Source: CANJIV01 sp046330225
GTDB lineage: Bacteria; Actinomycetota; Thermoleophilia; Solirubrobacterales; Solirubrobacteraceae
DNA length: 64,000 bases
Assembly (NCBI GenBank): GCA_046330225.1
Contig: JAXLTD010000004.1
Coordinates: forward strand, 1-64,000
Reading direction: 5' to 3'
Positions within the stretch are counted from its first letter, which is position 1, and the number at the start of each line of letters is the position of its first letter. The notes under the pieces were generated by a model. The model saw only the letters and a program-made list of their open reading frames with translations. It did no database searches and was not told the origin of the DNA. Below, piece after piece: positions 31,384 to 39,067 of this stretch. A program made the translations under genes and the position numbers.

Positions 31384-32709
31384 ATGCCTGATGTGGTGAT
31401 GCCGCGGCTGTCGGACTCGATGGAGGAGGGGACGGTGCTGCGCTGGCTGAAGGCCAGCGGGGATGTCGTGTCGCGCGGCGAGGAGCTGGCCGAGATCGAG
31501 ACGGACAAGGCCACGATGACCTATGAGGCCGACAGCGACGGGGTGCTGGAGCTCGTGGCGGCCGAGGGCGAGACGCTGCCGATCGGGGCGGTGATCGCGA
31601 GGATCGGCGGGGAGGCCGGGGCGCGCGCGCCTGCCGCGAGCGCGGCGCCCGGCGAGCCGCCTGCCGCCGCAGCCGCGCCGGCGCCGGCGGAGCCGCCTGC
31701 GCCCGTGCCGGCCGTTGCCGCTGCCCGGCCGGCTGCCGGGCCCCGTGCTCCTGCTCCCGCTCCCGGCGCGCCGGCGCTGCGCGCCGACGGGGCGCGGGTG
31801 AAGGCCTCGCCGGTCGCGCGGCGGGTGGCCGGGGAGCTCGGCGTCGACCTGGGCGGGCTGGCCGGGACCGGACCGGGGGGCCGGATCGTGCGCGCCGACG
31901 TCGAGGCCGCCGCCAACGGCGCCGGTAGGACTGCCCCGCCGGCGGCCCCCGCCGGCGCGCCGGCGGCGCCCGCCGCCGCGGCGCCAGACGCCGGGCCCCC
32001 CGGCCTGGCGACCGCCAAGGGCCAGGCCACGGTGCAGGAGCTCTCGCGCGTGCAGCAGACCGTCGCGCGCCGGATGGCCGAGTCGCGCGCGACCGTCCCG
32101 GACTTCACGCTCACCGCCGAGATCGACATGCAGGCCGCCGCCGACTTCCGCGCCCAGCTCAAGGCCGCCGTGCCCCAAGGCGAGCCAGTGCCGTCGTTCA
32201 ACGACCTGATCGTCAAGGCCTGCGCCCTGGCCCTGCGCGAGCACCCGCGCGCCAACGCCGCCTACAGGGACGGCCGCTTCGAGCTCTACGAGCGCGTCAA
32301 CGTCGGCGTCGCCGTGGCCGGCCAGGACAGCCTCGTCGTCCCGACGATCTTCGACGCCGACCGCAAGGGCCTCGCGGCGATCGCCGCCGAGACCCGGGCG
32401 CTGGCCGGGAAGGCCCGCGACGGCACCGTCACCCCGCCCGAGCTCTCCGGCGGGACGTTCACCGTCAGCAACCTCGGCATGTTCGGCATCCGCCAGTTCA
32501 CCGCCGTCATCAGCCCGCCCCAGGCCGCGATCCTCGCCGTCGGGGCGATCGAGCCGCGCCCGGTCGTCTGCGACGGCGAGGTCGTCCCCGGCCTCACCAT
32601 GGCCCTCACCCTCGCCTGCGACCACCGCATCCTCTACGGCGCCGACGCCGCCGAGTTCCTCGCCGCCATCCGCACCCGCCTCCAAGCCCCCGCCACCCTC
32701 GCCTTGTAG
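31384..32709 (+). CDS. pdhC: Dihydrolipoamide acyltransferase (E2)
   Basis: 441 aa. Domains in order: one lipoyl domain (residues 1-77, lipoyl-Lys in IETDKATMTYEA); a long Ala/Pro linker; a peripheral-subunit-binding domain (VKASPVARRVAGELGVDLGGL, ~138-175); a second Ala/Pro linker; and the catalytic trimer domain (~210-441). The active site reads DHRILYGADAAEF: the His is present, but the position usually Asp in HxxxDG is Tyr, a variant also known in cyanobacterial and plastid E2 enzymes. With E1 and E3 it completes the complex. Confidence 0.93.
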   Translation: MPDVVMPRLSDSMEEGTVLRWLKASGDVVSRGEELAEIETDKATMTYEADSDGVLELVAAEGETLPIGAVIARIGGEAGARAPAASAAPGEPPAAAAAPAPAEPPAPVPAVAAARPAAGPRAPAPAPGAPALRADGARVKASPVARRVAGELGVDLGGLAGTGPGGRIVRADVEAAANGAGRTAPPAAPAGAPAAPAAAAPDAGPPGLATAKGQATVQELSRVQQTVARRMAESRATVPDFTLTAEIDMQAAADFRAQLKAAVPQGEPVPSFNDLIVKACALALREHPRANAAYRDGRFELYERVNVGVAVAGQDSLVVPTIFDADRKGLAAIAAETRALAGKARDGTVTPPELSGGTFTVSNLGMFGIRQFTAVISPPQAAILAVGAIEPRPVVCDGEVVPGLTMALTLACDHRILYGADAAEFLAAIRTRLQAPATLAL

Positions 32710-32857
32710 GCGGAGCGGCCGGCATCCGGCTCGCGTCGGGTTTTCGCGCCGCGCGACCGTAGCCCGGGCGGATGTGCCTGGCCGTGCGAGGCGTACGGTC
32801 GGTGTCCGCCGACGCGGCGCCCGCGCCGCACCCGCTGCCACGTCAGGAGACCGCCCC

Positions 32858-33010
32858 GTGACCATCCTCTGGTTCGTGATCTGGCTGATCGCCAACAACG
32901 TGGGCGGCCACGAGCCGCTCCTCACCGACCCGGTGAACGCCTGGACGGCGACCTTGATCCTCGCTGTCGCCCTCGACCTCGCCAGCGCCCACGCGATCCG
33001 GCGGCGCTGA
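32858..33010 (+). CDS. Small membrane protein
   Basis: 50 aa, two hydrophobic segments (TILWFVIWLIANNVGG and TATLILAVALDLASA) and a basic C-terminus. GTG at 32858 has AGGAGA eight nt upstream. No family recognised. Confidence 0.55.
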   Translation: MTILWFVIWLIANNVGGHEPLLTDPVNAWTATLILAVALDLASAHAIRRR

Positions 33011-33109
33011 GGCACCCGGCGCACGCCTGGCGGGGGCCGCGCCGGCTCCGTACGATCGGGCCCGCAGAGGTCACCGCGACGCGCTCGCCGAGCGCAGAAG
33101 GAGCAGCGC

Positions 33110-33508
33110 ATGGGACGTCCAGTCGTGCACTTCGAGATCGCCGGCAGCGATGGCCCGGCGCTGCACCGCTACTACGCCGAGCTCTTCGACTGGCGGATCG
33201 ACGCGGCCAATCCGATGGGGTACGGCCTCGTCTCGCGCGAGGAGAACCTGAACCCGGACGGAATCGGCATCGGGGGCGGCCTCTCCCAGGGTCCCGAGGG
33301 CTACCCGGGCCACGTGACGTTCTACGTCGAGGTCCCGGATGTCGAGGCGTCCCTGCAGAAGGCCGAGCAGCTCGGCGGGACCCGCATGATGGGTCCCGAG
33401 CAGGTGATGGAGGGCATCGAGATCGGCCTTTTCACCGATCCCCAGGGCCACACCATCGGCGTCATCAAGCGGTCGAGCCCGGCCGCCGGCGCTGCCGAGC
33501 CGGTGTAG
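33110..33508 (+). CDS. VOC (glyoxalase/bleomycin-resistance fold) protein
   Basis: 132 aa, two beta-alpha-beta-beta-beta units. RPVVHFEIAGSDGPALHRYYAELFDW opens the first unit, and HVTFYVEVPDVEASLQKAEQLGG opens the second. Metal-site residues His (VHFEI), His (GHVTF) and Glu (GIEIGLF) are in the usual places. The substrate is unknown. A good Shine-Dalgarno (AAGGAG) precedes the ATG, and a TACGAT -10 lies at 33051, so this gene has a conventional leader. Confidence 0.85.
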   Translation: MGRPVVHFEIAGSDGPALHRYYAELFDWRIDAANPMGYGLVSREENLNPDGIGIGGGLSQGPEGYPGHVTFYVEVPDVEASLQKAEQLGGTRMMGPEQVMEGIEIGLFTDPQGHTIGVIKRSSPAAGAAEPV

Positions 33509-33531
33509 GGCGGCAGCCGGCGCCGGTCGCG

Positions 33532-34131
33532 TCAGCGCGCGCCAAGCCCCGGCGCGAGGAAGTCCTGGTTGGTCTGGCGGTTCGTGTCGCGGCGGATGCC
33601 CGGCGGCGACTGATCGGTGTTGACGATCAGGCAGTAGGACCGCCGGGGATCCCGCCCGGGGATGCACGTTCGGTAGAGGTCGGTGTCGATCCGGATCGCG
33701 TCGGCACGGCCGAGGTTCGCCTGGACCGCGGGCGGCGCCCCCGCGAGCACGAAGCGGCGGACGGCGAGGAACTGGGCCCGCAGGTCGGCCTCGTCGGCCA
33801 GCCGGTCCGGGCGGTGCGCGACGCCGAGCCCGACGATGCAGGCGAAGGCGAGGGCGAGCAGCGCGGTCCCGGCGTAGTCGCCCGCCACGACGAGGGGGAG
33901 GTCCGGGCGGCGCCGGCGCAGGAGGTGGCCGGCCAGCGGCGCGGCCACGCCGACCACGATGAGGTTGATGAACCCGCAGAGCAGCAGGCCCGGCACGATC
34001 CCCGTCCCGTCGCCGGTGATCGGAAGCACGTGCAGGGCCAGCGCACCCGCCACCGTGAAGCCGAAGAACGCCGGCCACATCCACGCCCCGCGCATGCGCC
34101 AGCGCAGCCGCGACGTCCACAGGTGCTCCAT
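33532..34131 (-). CDS. Hypothetical membrane protein
   Basis: 199 aa. Three hydrophobic helices are at residues ~15-37, ~45-67 and ~77-98 (GTALLALAFACIVGLGV). The C-terminal ~90 residues are a soluble, probably extracytoplasmic domain containing a Cys pair (RTCIPGRDPRRSYCLIV). ATG 34131 fits: TACCCT lies seven nt upstream on the minus strand. Divergent from lipB. Family not recognised. Confidence 0.65.
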   Translation of the reverse strand: MEHLWTSRLRWRMRGAWMWPAFFGFTVAGALALHVLPITGDGTGIVPGLLLCGFINLIVVGVAAPLAGHLLRRRRPDLPLVVAGDYAGTALLALAFACIVGLGVAHRPDRLADEADLRAQFLAVRRFVLAGAPPAVQANLGRADAIRIDTDLYRTCIPGRDPRRSYCLIVNTDQSPPGIRRDTNRQTNQDFLAPGLGAR

Positions 34132-34138
34132 GACCTTC

Positions 34139-34171
34139 AGGGTAGAGCCGCCCCGGATCCGCCCGTACAGT
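34139..34171. promoter_or_regulatory. Back-to-back -10 hexamers for the membrane protein and lipB
   Basis: TACCCT on the minus strand (34139-34144) serves ATG 34131, and TACAGT on the plus strand (34166-34171) serves ATG 34178. Both are 6-7 nt from their starts, so two divergent leaderless transcripts begin within 46 bp. Confidence 0.5.
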
Positions 34172-34177
34172 TCAGGG

Positions 34178-34891
34178 ATGGCCGACCGCGCCGACCTGTG
34201 GGTGTGCCGCCTGGGCACGGTCCCCTACCGCGAGGCGCTCGCGCTCCAGCACGCCGTCCGCGATGCCCGCGGCGCCGGGACGATTCCCGACACGCTCCTG
34301 CTCCTCGAGCACCCGCCCGTCTACACACGCGGCCGGCGCTCGGATCCCGCCGACCTCCCGATGGGCGAGGCCTGGTGCCGCTCGCAGGGCATCGACGTCG
34401 TCGACGTGGACCGCGGAGGCAGGCTCACCTACCACGGGCCGGGCCAGCTCGTGGGCTATCCGATCATGGCGGTCCGCGATGTCGTCGCCCATCTGCGCAC
34501 CATGGAGGCGGCGATCGTGGCGGCACTGGCCGACGAAGGGATCGAGGCGCACGCGCGTCCCCAGGACGGCCCGGATTTCACCGGCGTCTGGGTGCAGGAG
34601 CGCAAGATCGCCTCGCTCGGCGTCCATCTCGCGCGCGGGATCTCGACCCATGGCTTCGCGGTCAACGTCGAGAACGACCTGCAGCCGTTCGAGTGGGCCG
34701 TGCCCTGCGGCCTGGCGGGCGTGCGCATGACCTCGGTGTCCCGTGAGCTCGCGCGCGCCGGCCCCGGCGCGATGGCCTGCTTCCGCAAGCGCGTCGCCTG
34801 GCGGTTCGCCGAGGCCCACGGGCGCCGCCAGCGCCTCGTCGCGCCCGCCGCGCTGGCCCGGCACCTCGCGCCGGTAGCCTTGGCCGGGTGA
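34178..34891 (+). CDS. lipB: Octanoyltransferase
   Basis: Transfers octanoate from acyl carrier protein to the lipoyl domain Lys (237 aa). RGGRLTYHGPGQLVGYPI (substrate loop), KIASLGVH (catalytic Lys) and VPCGLAGVRMTSV (catalytic Cys) are intact. It overlaps the lipA start by four nt. It acts on the E2 subunit encoded 1.5 kb upstream. Confidence 0.95.
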   Translation: MADRADLWVCRLGTVPYREALALQHAVRDARGAGTIPDTLLLLEHPPVYTRGRRSDPADLPMGEAWCRSQGIDVVDVDRGGRLTYHGPGQLVGYPIMAVRDVVAHLRTMEAAIVAALADEGIEAHARPQDGPDFTGVWVQERKIASLGVHLARGISTHGFAVNVENDLQPFEWAVPCGLAGVRMTSVSRELARAGPGAMACFRKRVAWRFAEAHGRRQRLVAPAALARHLAPVALAG

Positions 34892-35862
34892 GCGAAGCCC
34901 GCATCCACCAGACACGGTCCCGCGCCAACCCGGGCGGGATGGACGTGCTGGAGGTGCTCGGGCCGGAGGTCCGCCCCTACCGGGAGCGCAAGCCGCCCTG
35001 GCTCAAGGTCCCCGCCCCCGGCACGCCGCGCTACCGCGAGCTGAAGGCCCGGATCCGCGAGGAGAGCCTCCACACCGTCTGCGAGGAGGCCGCCTGCCCG
35101 AACATCGGCGAGTGCTGGGAGCGCGGCACGGCGACCTTCATGATCCTCGGCGACACCTGCACCCGCCGCTGCGGCTTCTGCAACGTCAAGACCGGCAAGC
35201 CGACGTGGAACGACCCGCTCGAGCCGGCCCGCGTCGCGCGTTCGGTCGCCCAGATGGGCCTGCGTCACGCCGTGATCACGAGCGTGGACCGCGACGACCT
35301 CCCGGACTACGGCGCCGCCGCCTTCGTCGGCGTCATCCGCCAGATCCGGCGGCAGGCGCCGGGCTGCCAGGTCGAAGTGCTCACGCCGGACTTCCGCGGT
35401 GCGGAGATGCCGCTCGCCAAGGTGATCGCCGAGCGCCCCGACGTCTTCAACCACAACGTCGAGACGGTGCCGCGCCTCTACCCGGTGGCGCGGCGCGGCT
35501 CGGAGTTCCTGCGCTCGGCGCGGGTGCTGCGCAATGCCAAGGCGATGGGCGGCGCCGGGGTGGTGACGAAGTCGGGGCTCATGGTCGGCCTTGGCGAGTC
35601 CTTCGACGAGGTCGTCGAGACGTTCGGCCTCCTCCGCGAGCACGACGTCCAGGTCCTGACCGTCGGCCAGTACCTGCGGCCGACCGAGCGCCACCTCCCG
35701 GTCGTGCGCTACTGGCACCCGGACGAGTTCGCGGCGCTGGAGCGCGCCGCCTACGCCCTCGGCTTCGACCACATCGCTGCCGGCCCGCTCGTGCGGTCGT
35801 CCTACCACGCCGACGAGCACGTGCCGCAGGCCCGGGACGGGGTCGGGCCGGTGGCGGTCTAG
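34888..35862 (+). CDS. lipA: Lipoyl synthase
   Basis: Radical-SAM enzyme inserting two sulfurs into the octanoyl group on E2 (324 aa). Auxiliary-cluster motif CEEAACPNIGECW (CxxxxCxxxxxC) and radical-SAM motif CTRRCGFCNV (CxxxCxxC) are intact. HNVETVPRLYP and TKSGLMVGLGES are also standard. The start is GTG at 34888 within the lipB stop; a TAGCCT hexamer inside lipB (34875) could give an internal promoter. Confidence 0.96.
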   Translation: MSEARIHQTRSRANPGGMDVLEVLGPEVRPYRERKPPWLKVPAPGTPRYRELKARIREESLHTVCEEAACPNIGECWERGTATFMILGDTCTRRCGFCNVKTGKPTWNDPLEPARVARSVAQMGLRHAVITSVDRDDLPDYGAAAFVGVIRQIRRQAPGCQVEVLTPDFRGAEMPLAKVIAERPDVFNHNVETVPRLYPVARRGSEFLRSARVLRNAKAMGGAGVVTKSGLMVGLGESFDEVVETFGLLREHDVQVLTVGQYLRPTERHLPVVRYWHPDEFAALERAAYALGFDHIAAGPLVRSSYHADEHVPQARDGVGPVAV

Positions 35863-35938
35863 CCTCGGCCCCGCCCGCCGCGCTACGGTGGACCGACTGC
35901 GCCCCGAGCCGGGGGCGCCCCACCATCGGGGAGGTTCC

Positions 35939-36649
35939 ATGTTCAAGCGGGAGAAGCTCCTGCACCCGGCCACGGCGATTTCGTGCATCGCGCTGTTCGT
36001 CGCCCTGGGCGGCGTGACGTACGCAGCCGCCACCATCGGGACGAGCCAGATCAAGAACAGCGCCGTGACGACGAGCAAGATCAAGTCCGGCGCCGTGACG
36101 AACTCACGGATCGCGGCCAAGGCCGTGTCCACGTCGAAGCTCAACACAGGCGCCGTCATCAGCTCGAAGCTGGCCAGCAACTCGGTCACGTCCTCCGCGA
36201 TCGCCGCGGGCGCGGTGACCGCGGGCGACGTCGCCGCGGGCACGTTCATCGGCGGCCAGGGCTCGTCGACGTCCAAGCACCTGACCATCGGCGCCGGAGC
36301 GAGCAACTCGACCCTCGTCGACTTCCCCGGCCTCGGCACGCTGCGGCTCAGCTGCGCCGCAGGCGTCGGGACGACGAACCTCGTGAACACCTCGGGCACG
36401 AGCATCAACGTCCGCTACTGGGGCGTGAACAACGGGGGCACTGACACCGCCACGATCGCCAGCTTCGCCCCAGCGAACCAGGGCGTGATCACCGCGCCGA
36501 ACACCGGCACGGGTGGCATCCAGGGCCTGACCTGGCACGCCGGCTTCACGGACTCCGGGCAGAAGCAGCATCTGGCCACGGCGTTCGTGTCCGTCAACAA
36601 CGCCGGCGGGACCTGCATCGTCGACGTCCAGGCGCAGTACACCGGCTGA
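35939..36649 (+). CDS. Surface protein with S-x-K-I-x-x-G-A-V repeats
   Basis: 236 aa. A short basic N-terminus and one hydrophobic segment (ISCIALFVALGGVTYAAA) act as signal or anchor. Residues ~32-105 carry about six 10-11-residue repeats (SQIKNSAVTT, SKIKSGAVTN, SKLNTGAVIS and so on), likely a beta-solenoid or trimeric stalk. Residues ~115-236 form a compact beta-rich domain with two Cys (LSCAAG, TCIVDV). A Shine-Dalgarno (GGGGAGG) precedes ATG 35939. Such proteins are frequent in Thermoleophilia-type genomes; function unknown. Confidence 0.75.
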   Translation: MFKREKLLHPATAISCIALFVALGGVTYAAATIGTSQIKNSAVTTSKIKSGAVTNSRIAAKAVSTSKLNTGAVISSKLASNSVTSSAIAAGAVTAGDVAAGTFIGGQGSSTSKHLTIGAGASNSTLVDFPGLGTLRLSCAAGVGTTNLVNTSGTSINVRYWGVNNGGTDTATIASFAPANQGVITAPNTGTGGIQGLTWHAGFTDSGQKQHLATAFVSVNNAGGTCIVDVQAQYTG

Positions 36650-36660
36650 CCGGACCCCGT

Positions 36661-36689
36661 GCGCCGGCCGGCCGCTGGCTGGCCGGCGC
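36661..36689 (+). terminator. 13-bp hairpin after the repeat surface protein
   Basis: The stem pairs 36661-36673 with 36677-36689 with one G-U pair and a 3-nt loop, 12 nt after the stop. It is a strong terminator-like fold without a T-tract. Confidence 0.55.
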
Positions 36690-36748
36690 GCGCCCGCGCC
36701 GGGGCCCGGGCGCGATCTGCGAAGCTCCGCCCGCCCGGACCCCGGCCC

Positions 36749-37573
36749 GTGTTCCCCCTCAAGGACAACATTCCGACCGACCGCTTCCCGGTCGTCACCG
36801 TCGCGCTGATCGCGATCAACGTGTTCGTCTACTTCTTCCTCCAGCACGGCGGCTGGACGGCCGGCAACGACGAGCAGGTGACGAAGTTCGGCGCGATCCC
36901 GTACGAGATCACCCACCCCGGCGACCGCTGCGGCTACGGGGACGCCGTGACCGCGGACGGCACGCTCGTCGAGACGACGTCCAACGGCGTGGTCGCCTGC
37001 GAGGGCAAGGCGCTGGCGACGACCGGCGGCGAGGTCGTGGTCCGCACCGTGCCAAGCCCAGGGCCGGCGACCTGGCTGACGGTCTTCACCTCGATGTTCA
37101 TGCACGGCGGCATCCTGCACCTCGCCGGGAACATGCTCTTCCTGTGGATCTTCGGGAACAACATCGAGGACGCGATGGGCCCGCTGCGCTTCCTCGCCTT
37201 CTACCTCCTCGCCGGCGTGGCGGCGCTGGCCGGGCAGGTGCTCATCGACCCGTCGGCGATCTCCCCGACCATCGGCGCCTCCGGCGCGATCGCCGGCGTG
37301 CTGGGCGGCTACATCCTCATCTACCCGTGGGCGAAGGTGCTCGCGCTCGTCGTGCTGATCGTGTTCATCGCGCCGGTCGAGATCCCGGCCTGGCTGATGC
37401 TCGGCTTCTGGTTCGTGCTCCAGATCTTCTACGGGACCGCGGACCTGTCCGATCCGACCGGCGGCGGCGTTGCCTACTTCGCCCACATCGGCGGCTTCGT
37501 GTTCGGCCTGGCGGCGATCAGACTGTTCGCCAAACGCATCAAGCCCCGCGAACCCGCGCTCCCGGTGTACTGA
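36749..37573 (+). CDS. Rhomboid-family intramembrane serine protease
   Basis: 274 aa, six or more membrane helices. TSMFMHGGILHLAGNMLFLWIFGNNIED is the classical rhomboid loop region, the catalytic serine is in IGASGAIAGVLGGY (GxSG), and the catalytic His is in HIGGFVFGL. An ~70-residue extracytoplasmic insertion with two Cys lies between helix 1 and the core. GTG 36749 gives the natural N-terminus (FPLKDNIPTDRFPVVT). Substrates unknown. Confidence 0.92.
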   Translation: MFPLKDNIPTDRFPVVTVALIAINVFVYFFLQHGGWTAGNDEQVTKFGAIPYEITHPGDRCGYGDAVTADGTLVETTSNGVVACEGKALATTGGEVVVRTVPSPGPATWLTVFTSMFMHGGILHLAGNMLFLWIFGNNIEDAMGPLRFLAFYLLAGVAALAGQVLIDPSAISPTIGASGAIAGVLGGYILIYPWAKVLALVVLIVFIAPVEIPAWLMLGFWFVLQIFYGTADLSDPTGGGVAYFAHIGGFVFGLAAIRLFAKRIKPREPALPVY

Positions 37574-37575
37574 CG

Positions 37576-37752
37576 ATGGAGACGCGCTCGATCGTCCTGG
37601 CCATCGTGCTCATCTTCGTCGCGGCGCTGGCCGCGATGACCCTCGACGTGATGTTCCGGGAGGGGCCCGATGTCCTGACCGTGCTGTCGCTGCTGGTGAT
37701 CGCGCTGTTCGGCTTCGGGATCGTCGGGGCGCTGCGCACGCCGCCGAAGTAG
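37576..37752 (+). CDS. Small two-helix membrane protein
   Basis: 58 aa, two hydrophobic helices (IVLAIVLIFVAALAAMTLDV, VLTVLSLLVIALFGFGIVGAL). It starts two nt after the rhomboid stop, so it is co-translated with it. No family recognised. Confidence 0.6.
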   Translation: METRSIVLAIVLIFVAALAAMTLDVMFREGPDVLTVLSLLVIALFGFGIVGALRTPPK

Positions 37753-37803
37753 GGCCGCGCTCGGGCCGTCGCCGAGGCGCCGGGCGCGAACGCCGCGCGG
37801 CCC
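37752..37803 (+). terminator. Long-loop 9-bp inverted repeat before the acyl-CoA dehydrogenase operon
   Basis: GGGCCGCGC (37752-37760) is complementary to GCGCGGCCC (37795-37803). The loop of 34 nt makes a real terminator uncertain. Confidence 0.3.
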
Positions 37804-37812
37804 CGCCCGCGC

Positions 37813-37841
37813 TACCCTTCGCCGACTTGATTGGCCAGTCA
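37813..37841 (+). promoter_or_regulatory. -10 TACCCT and TetR-like palindrome before the acyl-CoA dehydrogenases
   Basis: TACCCT (37813-37818) is followed at 37828-37841 by TGATTGGCCAGTCA, a 14-bp palindrome with one mismatched pair, centred on TGGCCA. It overlaps the expected transcription start and precedes GTG 37862. The shape is like TetR-family operators that control acyl-CoA genes. No TetR gene is in the window. Confidence 0.45.
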
Positions 37842-37861
37842 GCCAGGAGGGGAAACGACCC

Positions 37862-39067
37862 GTGGATCTGAACGACACGCCCGAGCAGGCGGAGTTCCGC
37901 GCTCAGGTGCGCGCGTGGCTCGAGGAGCACCGCGACGAGGCCCCCGAGCTCGCGGGGCGCGACGACGAAGCCTCCGTGGCCGCCCATCGGGCCTGGCAGC
38001 GCACGCTCGCCGAGGCCGGCTACGCGGGGATGACGTGGCCGAAGGAGCTCGGCGGCCAGGGACGCGGCCCGCTGGAGCAGGTGATCCTCAACCAGGAAAT
38101 CGCCCGGGCCGGCGTGCCGGGCATCCTCGACGTCATCGGCGTCGGCATGCTCGGGCCGACGATCATCGCCCACGGCACCGACGAGCAGAAGGAGCGCTAC
38201 CTCGGCCCGATGCTCCACGCGGACGAGGTCTGGTGCCAGCTCTTCTCCGAGCCCGCCGCCGGGTCCGACCTCGCCGGCATCCAGACGCGCGCGAAGCGCA
38301 ACGACGACGGCTCCTGGACGCTGTCGGGCCAGAAGGTCTGGACGACCAACGCGCAGTTCGCCGCCTTCGGCCTGCTGCTCGCCCGGACCGATCCCGACGT
38401 CCCGAAGCACAAGGGCCTCACGATGTTCATCGTGCCGATGGACGCCGCCGGCGTGACGATCCGCCCGCTGCGCCAGATCACCGGCGACGCCGAGTTCAAC
38501 GAGGTCTTCTTCGACGACGTGCACCTCAACGCCGACGCGACCGTCGGGCCCGTGGACGGCGGCTGGGGCACGGCGCTCACGACCCTCATGTTCGAGCGGC
38601 TGACGATCGGCGCCGGCAGCGAGGGCATGGGCTACCGGGCCGACCGGTTCGCCGCGACCATCGCCGGGGATCCGGACGCCGCCGCCGACAGCGACGTGCG
38701 CCACCGCTTCGGCGCCCTGGCCACCGAGCTGCTCGCGCTGCGCTTCACCGGCTACCGCCAGCTCACGGCGCTGTCGCGAGGCACGATCCCGGGCCCCGAG
38801 GCGGCGCTGTCGAAGGTCACGGCCGTGAAGGCCGCAATCGAGGCCGGCGACCTCATCGCCGACGTGCTCGGTCCCGAGGCGCTCCAGGACGAGGAGTGGG
38901 CGCGGTTCATCTCCTTCCTCCCCGGCCTGAAGTCGGCCGGCGGCACCGAGGAGATCCTCCGCAACACCGTCGGCGAGCGCGTGCTGGGGCTGCCGCCCGA
39001 GCCGCGGCTGGACAAGGGCGTGCCGTTCTCCGAACTGCGGGCCAAGGAACGGGAGGCAGCGCGATGA
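37862..39067 (+). CDS. Acyl-CoA dehydrogenase, subunit 1
   Basis: FAD-dependent dehydrogenase forming a 2,3-double bond in acyl-CoA; 401 aa. ELGGQGRGPLEQ, the FAD-loop WCQLFSEPAAGSDLAGIQT and KVWTTNAQFA are standard, and the C-terminus SAGGTEEILRNTVGERVLGLP is the conserved FAD-contacting region. It overlaps the second acyl-CoA dehydrogenase by four nt; such pairs often form alpha2beta2 heterotetramers, as in the mycobacterial FadE pairs for branched or steroid side chains. Shine-Dalgarno AGGAGGGG before GTG 37862. Confidence 0.92.
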   Translation: MDLNDTPEQAEFRAQVRAWLEEHRDEAPELAGRDDEASVAAHRAWQRTLAEAGYAGMTWPKELGGQGRGPLEQVILNQEIARAGVPGILDVIGVGMLGPTIIAHGTDEQKERYLGPMLHADEVWCQLFSEPAAGSDLAGIQTRAKRNDDGSWTLSGQKVWTTNAQFAAFGLLLARTDPDVPKHKGLTMFIVPMDAAGVTIRPLRQITGDAEFNEVFFDDVHLNADATVGPVDGGWGTALTTLMFERLTIGAGSEGMGYRADRFAATIAGDPDAAADSDVRHRFGALATELLALRFTGYRQLTALSRGTIPGPEAALSKVTAVKAAIEAGDLIADVLGPEALQDEEWARFISFLPGLKSAGGTEEILRNTVGERVLGLPPEPRLDKGVPFSELRAKEREAAR

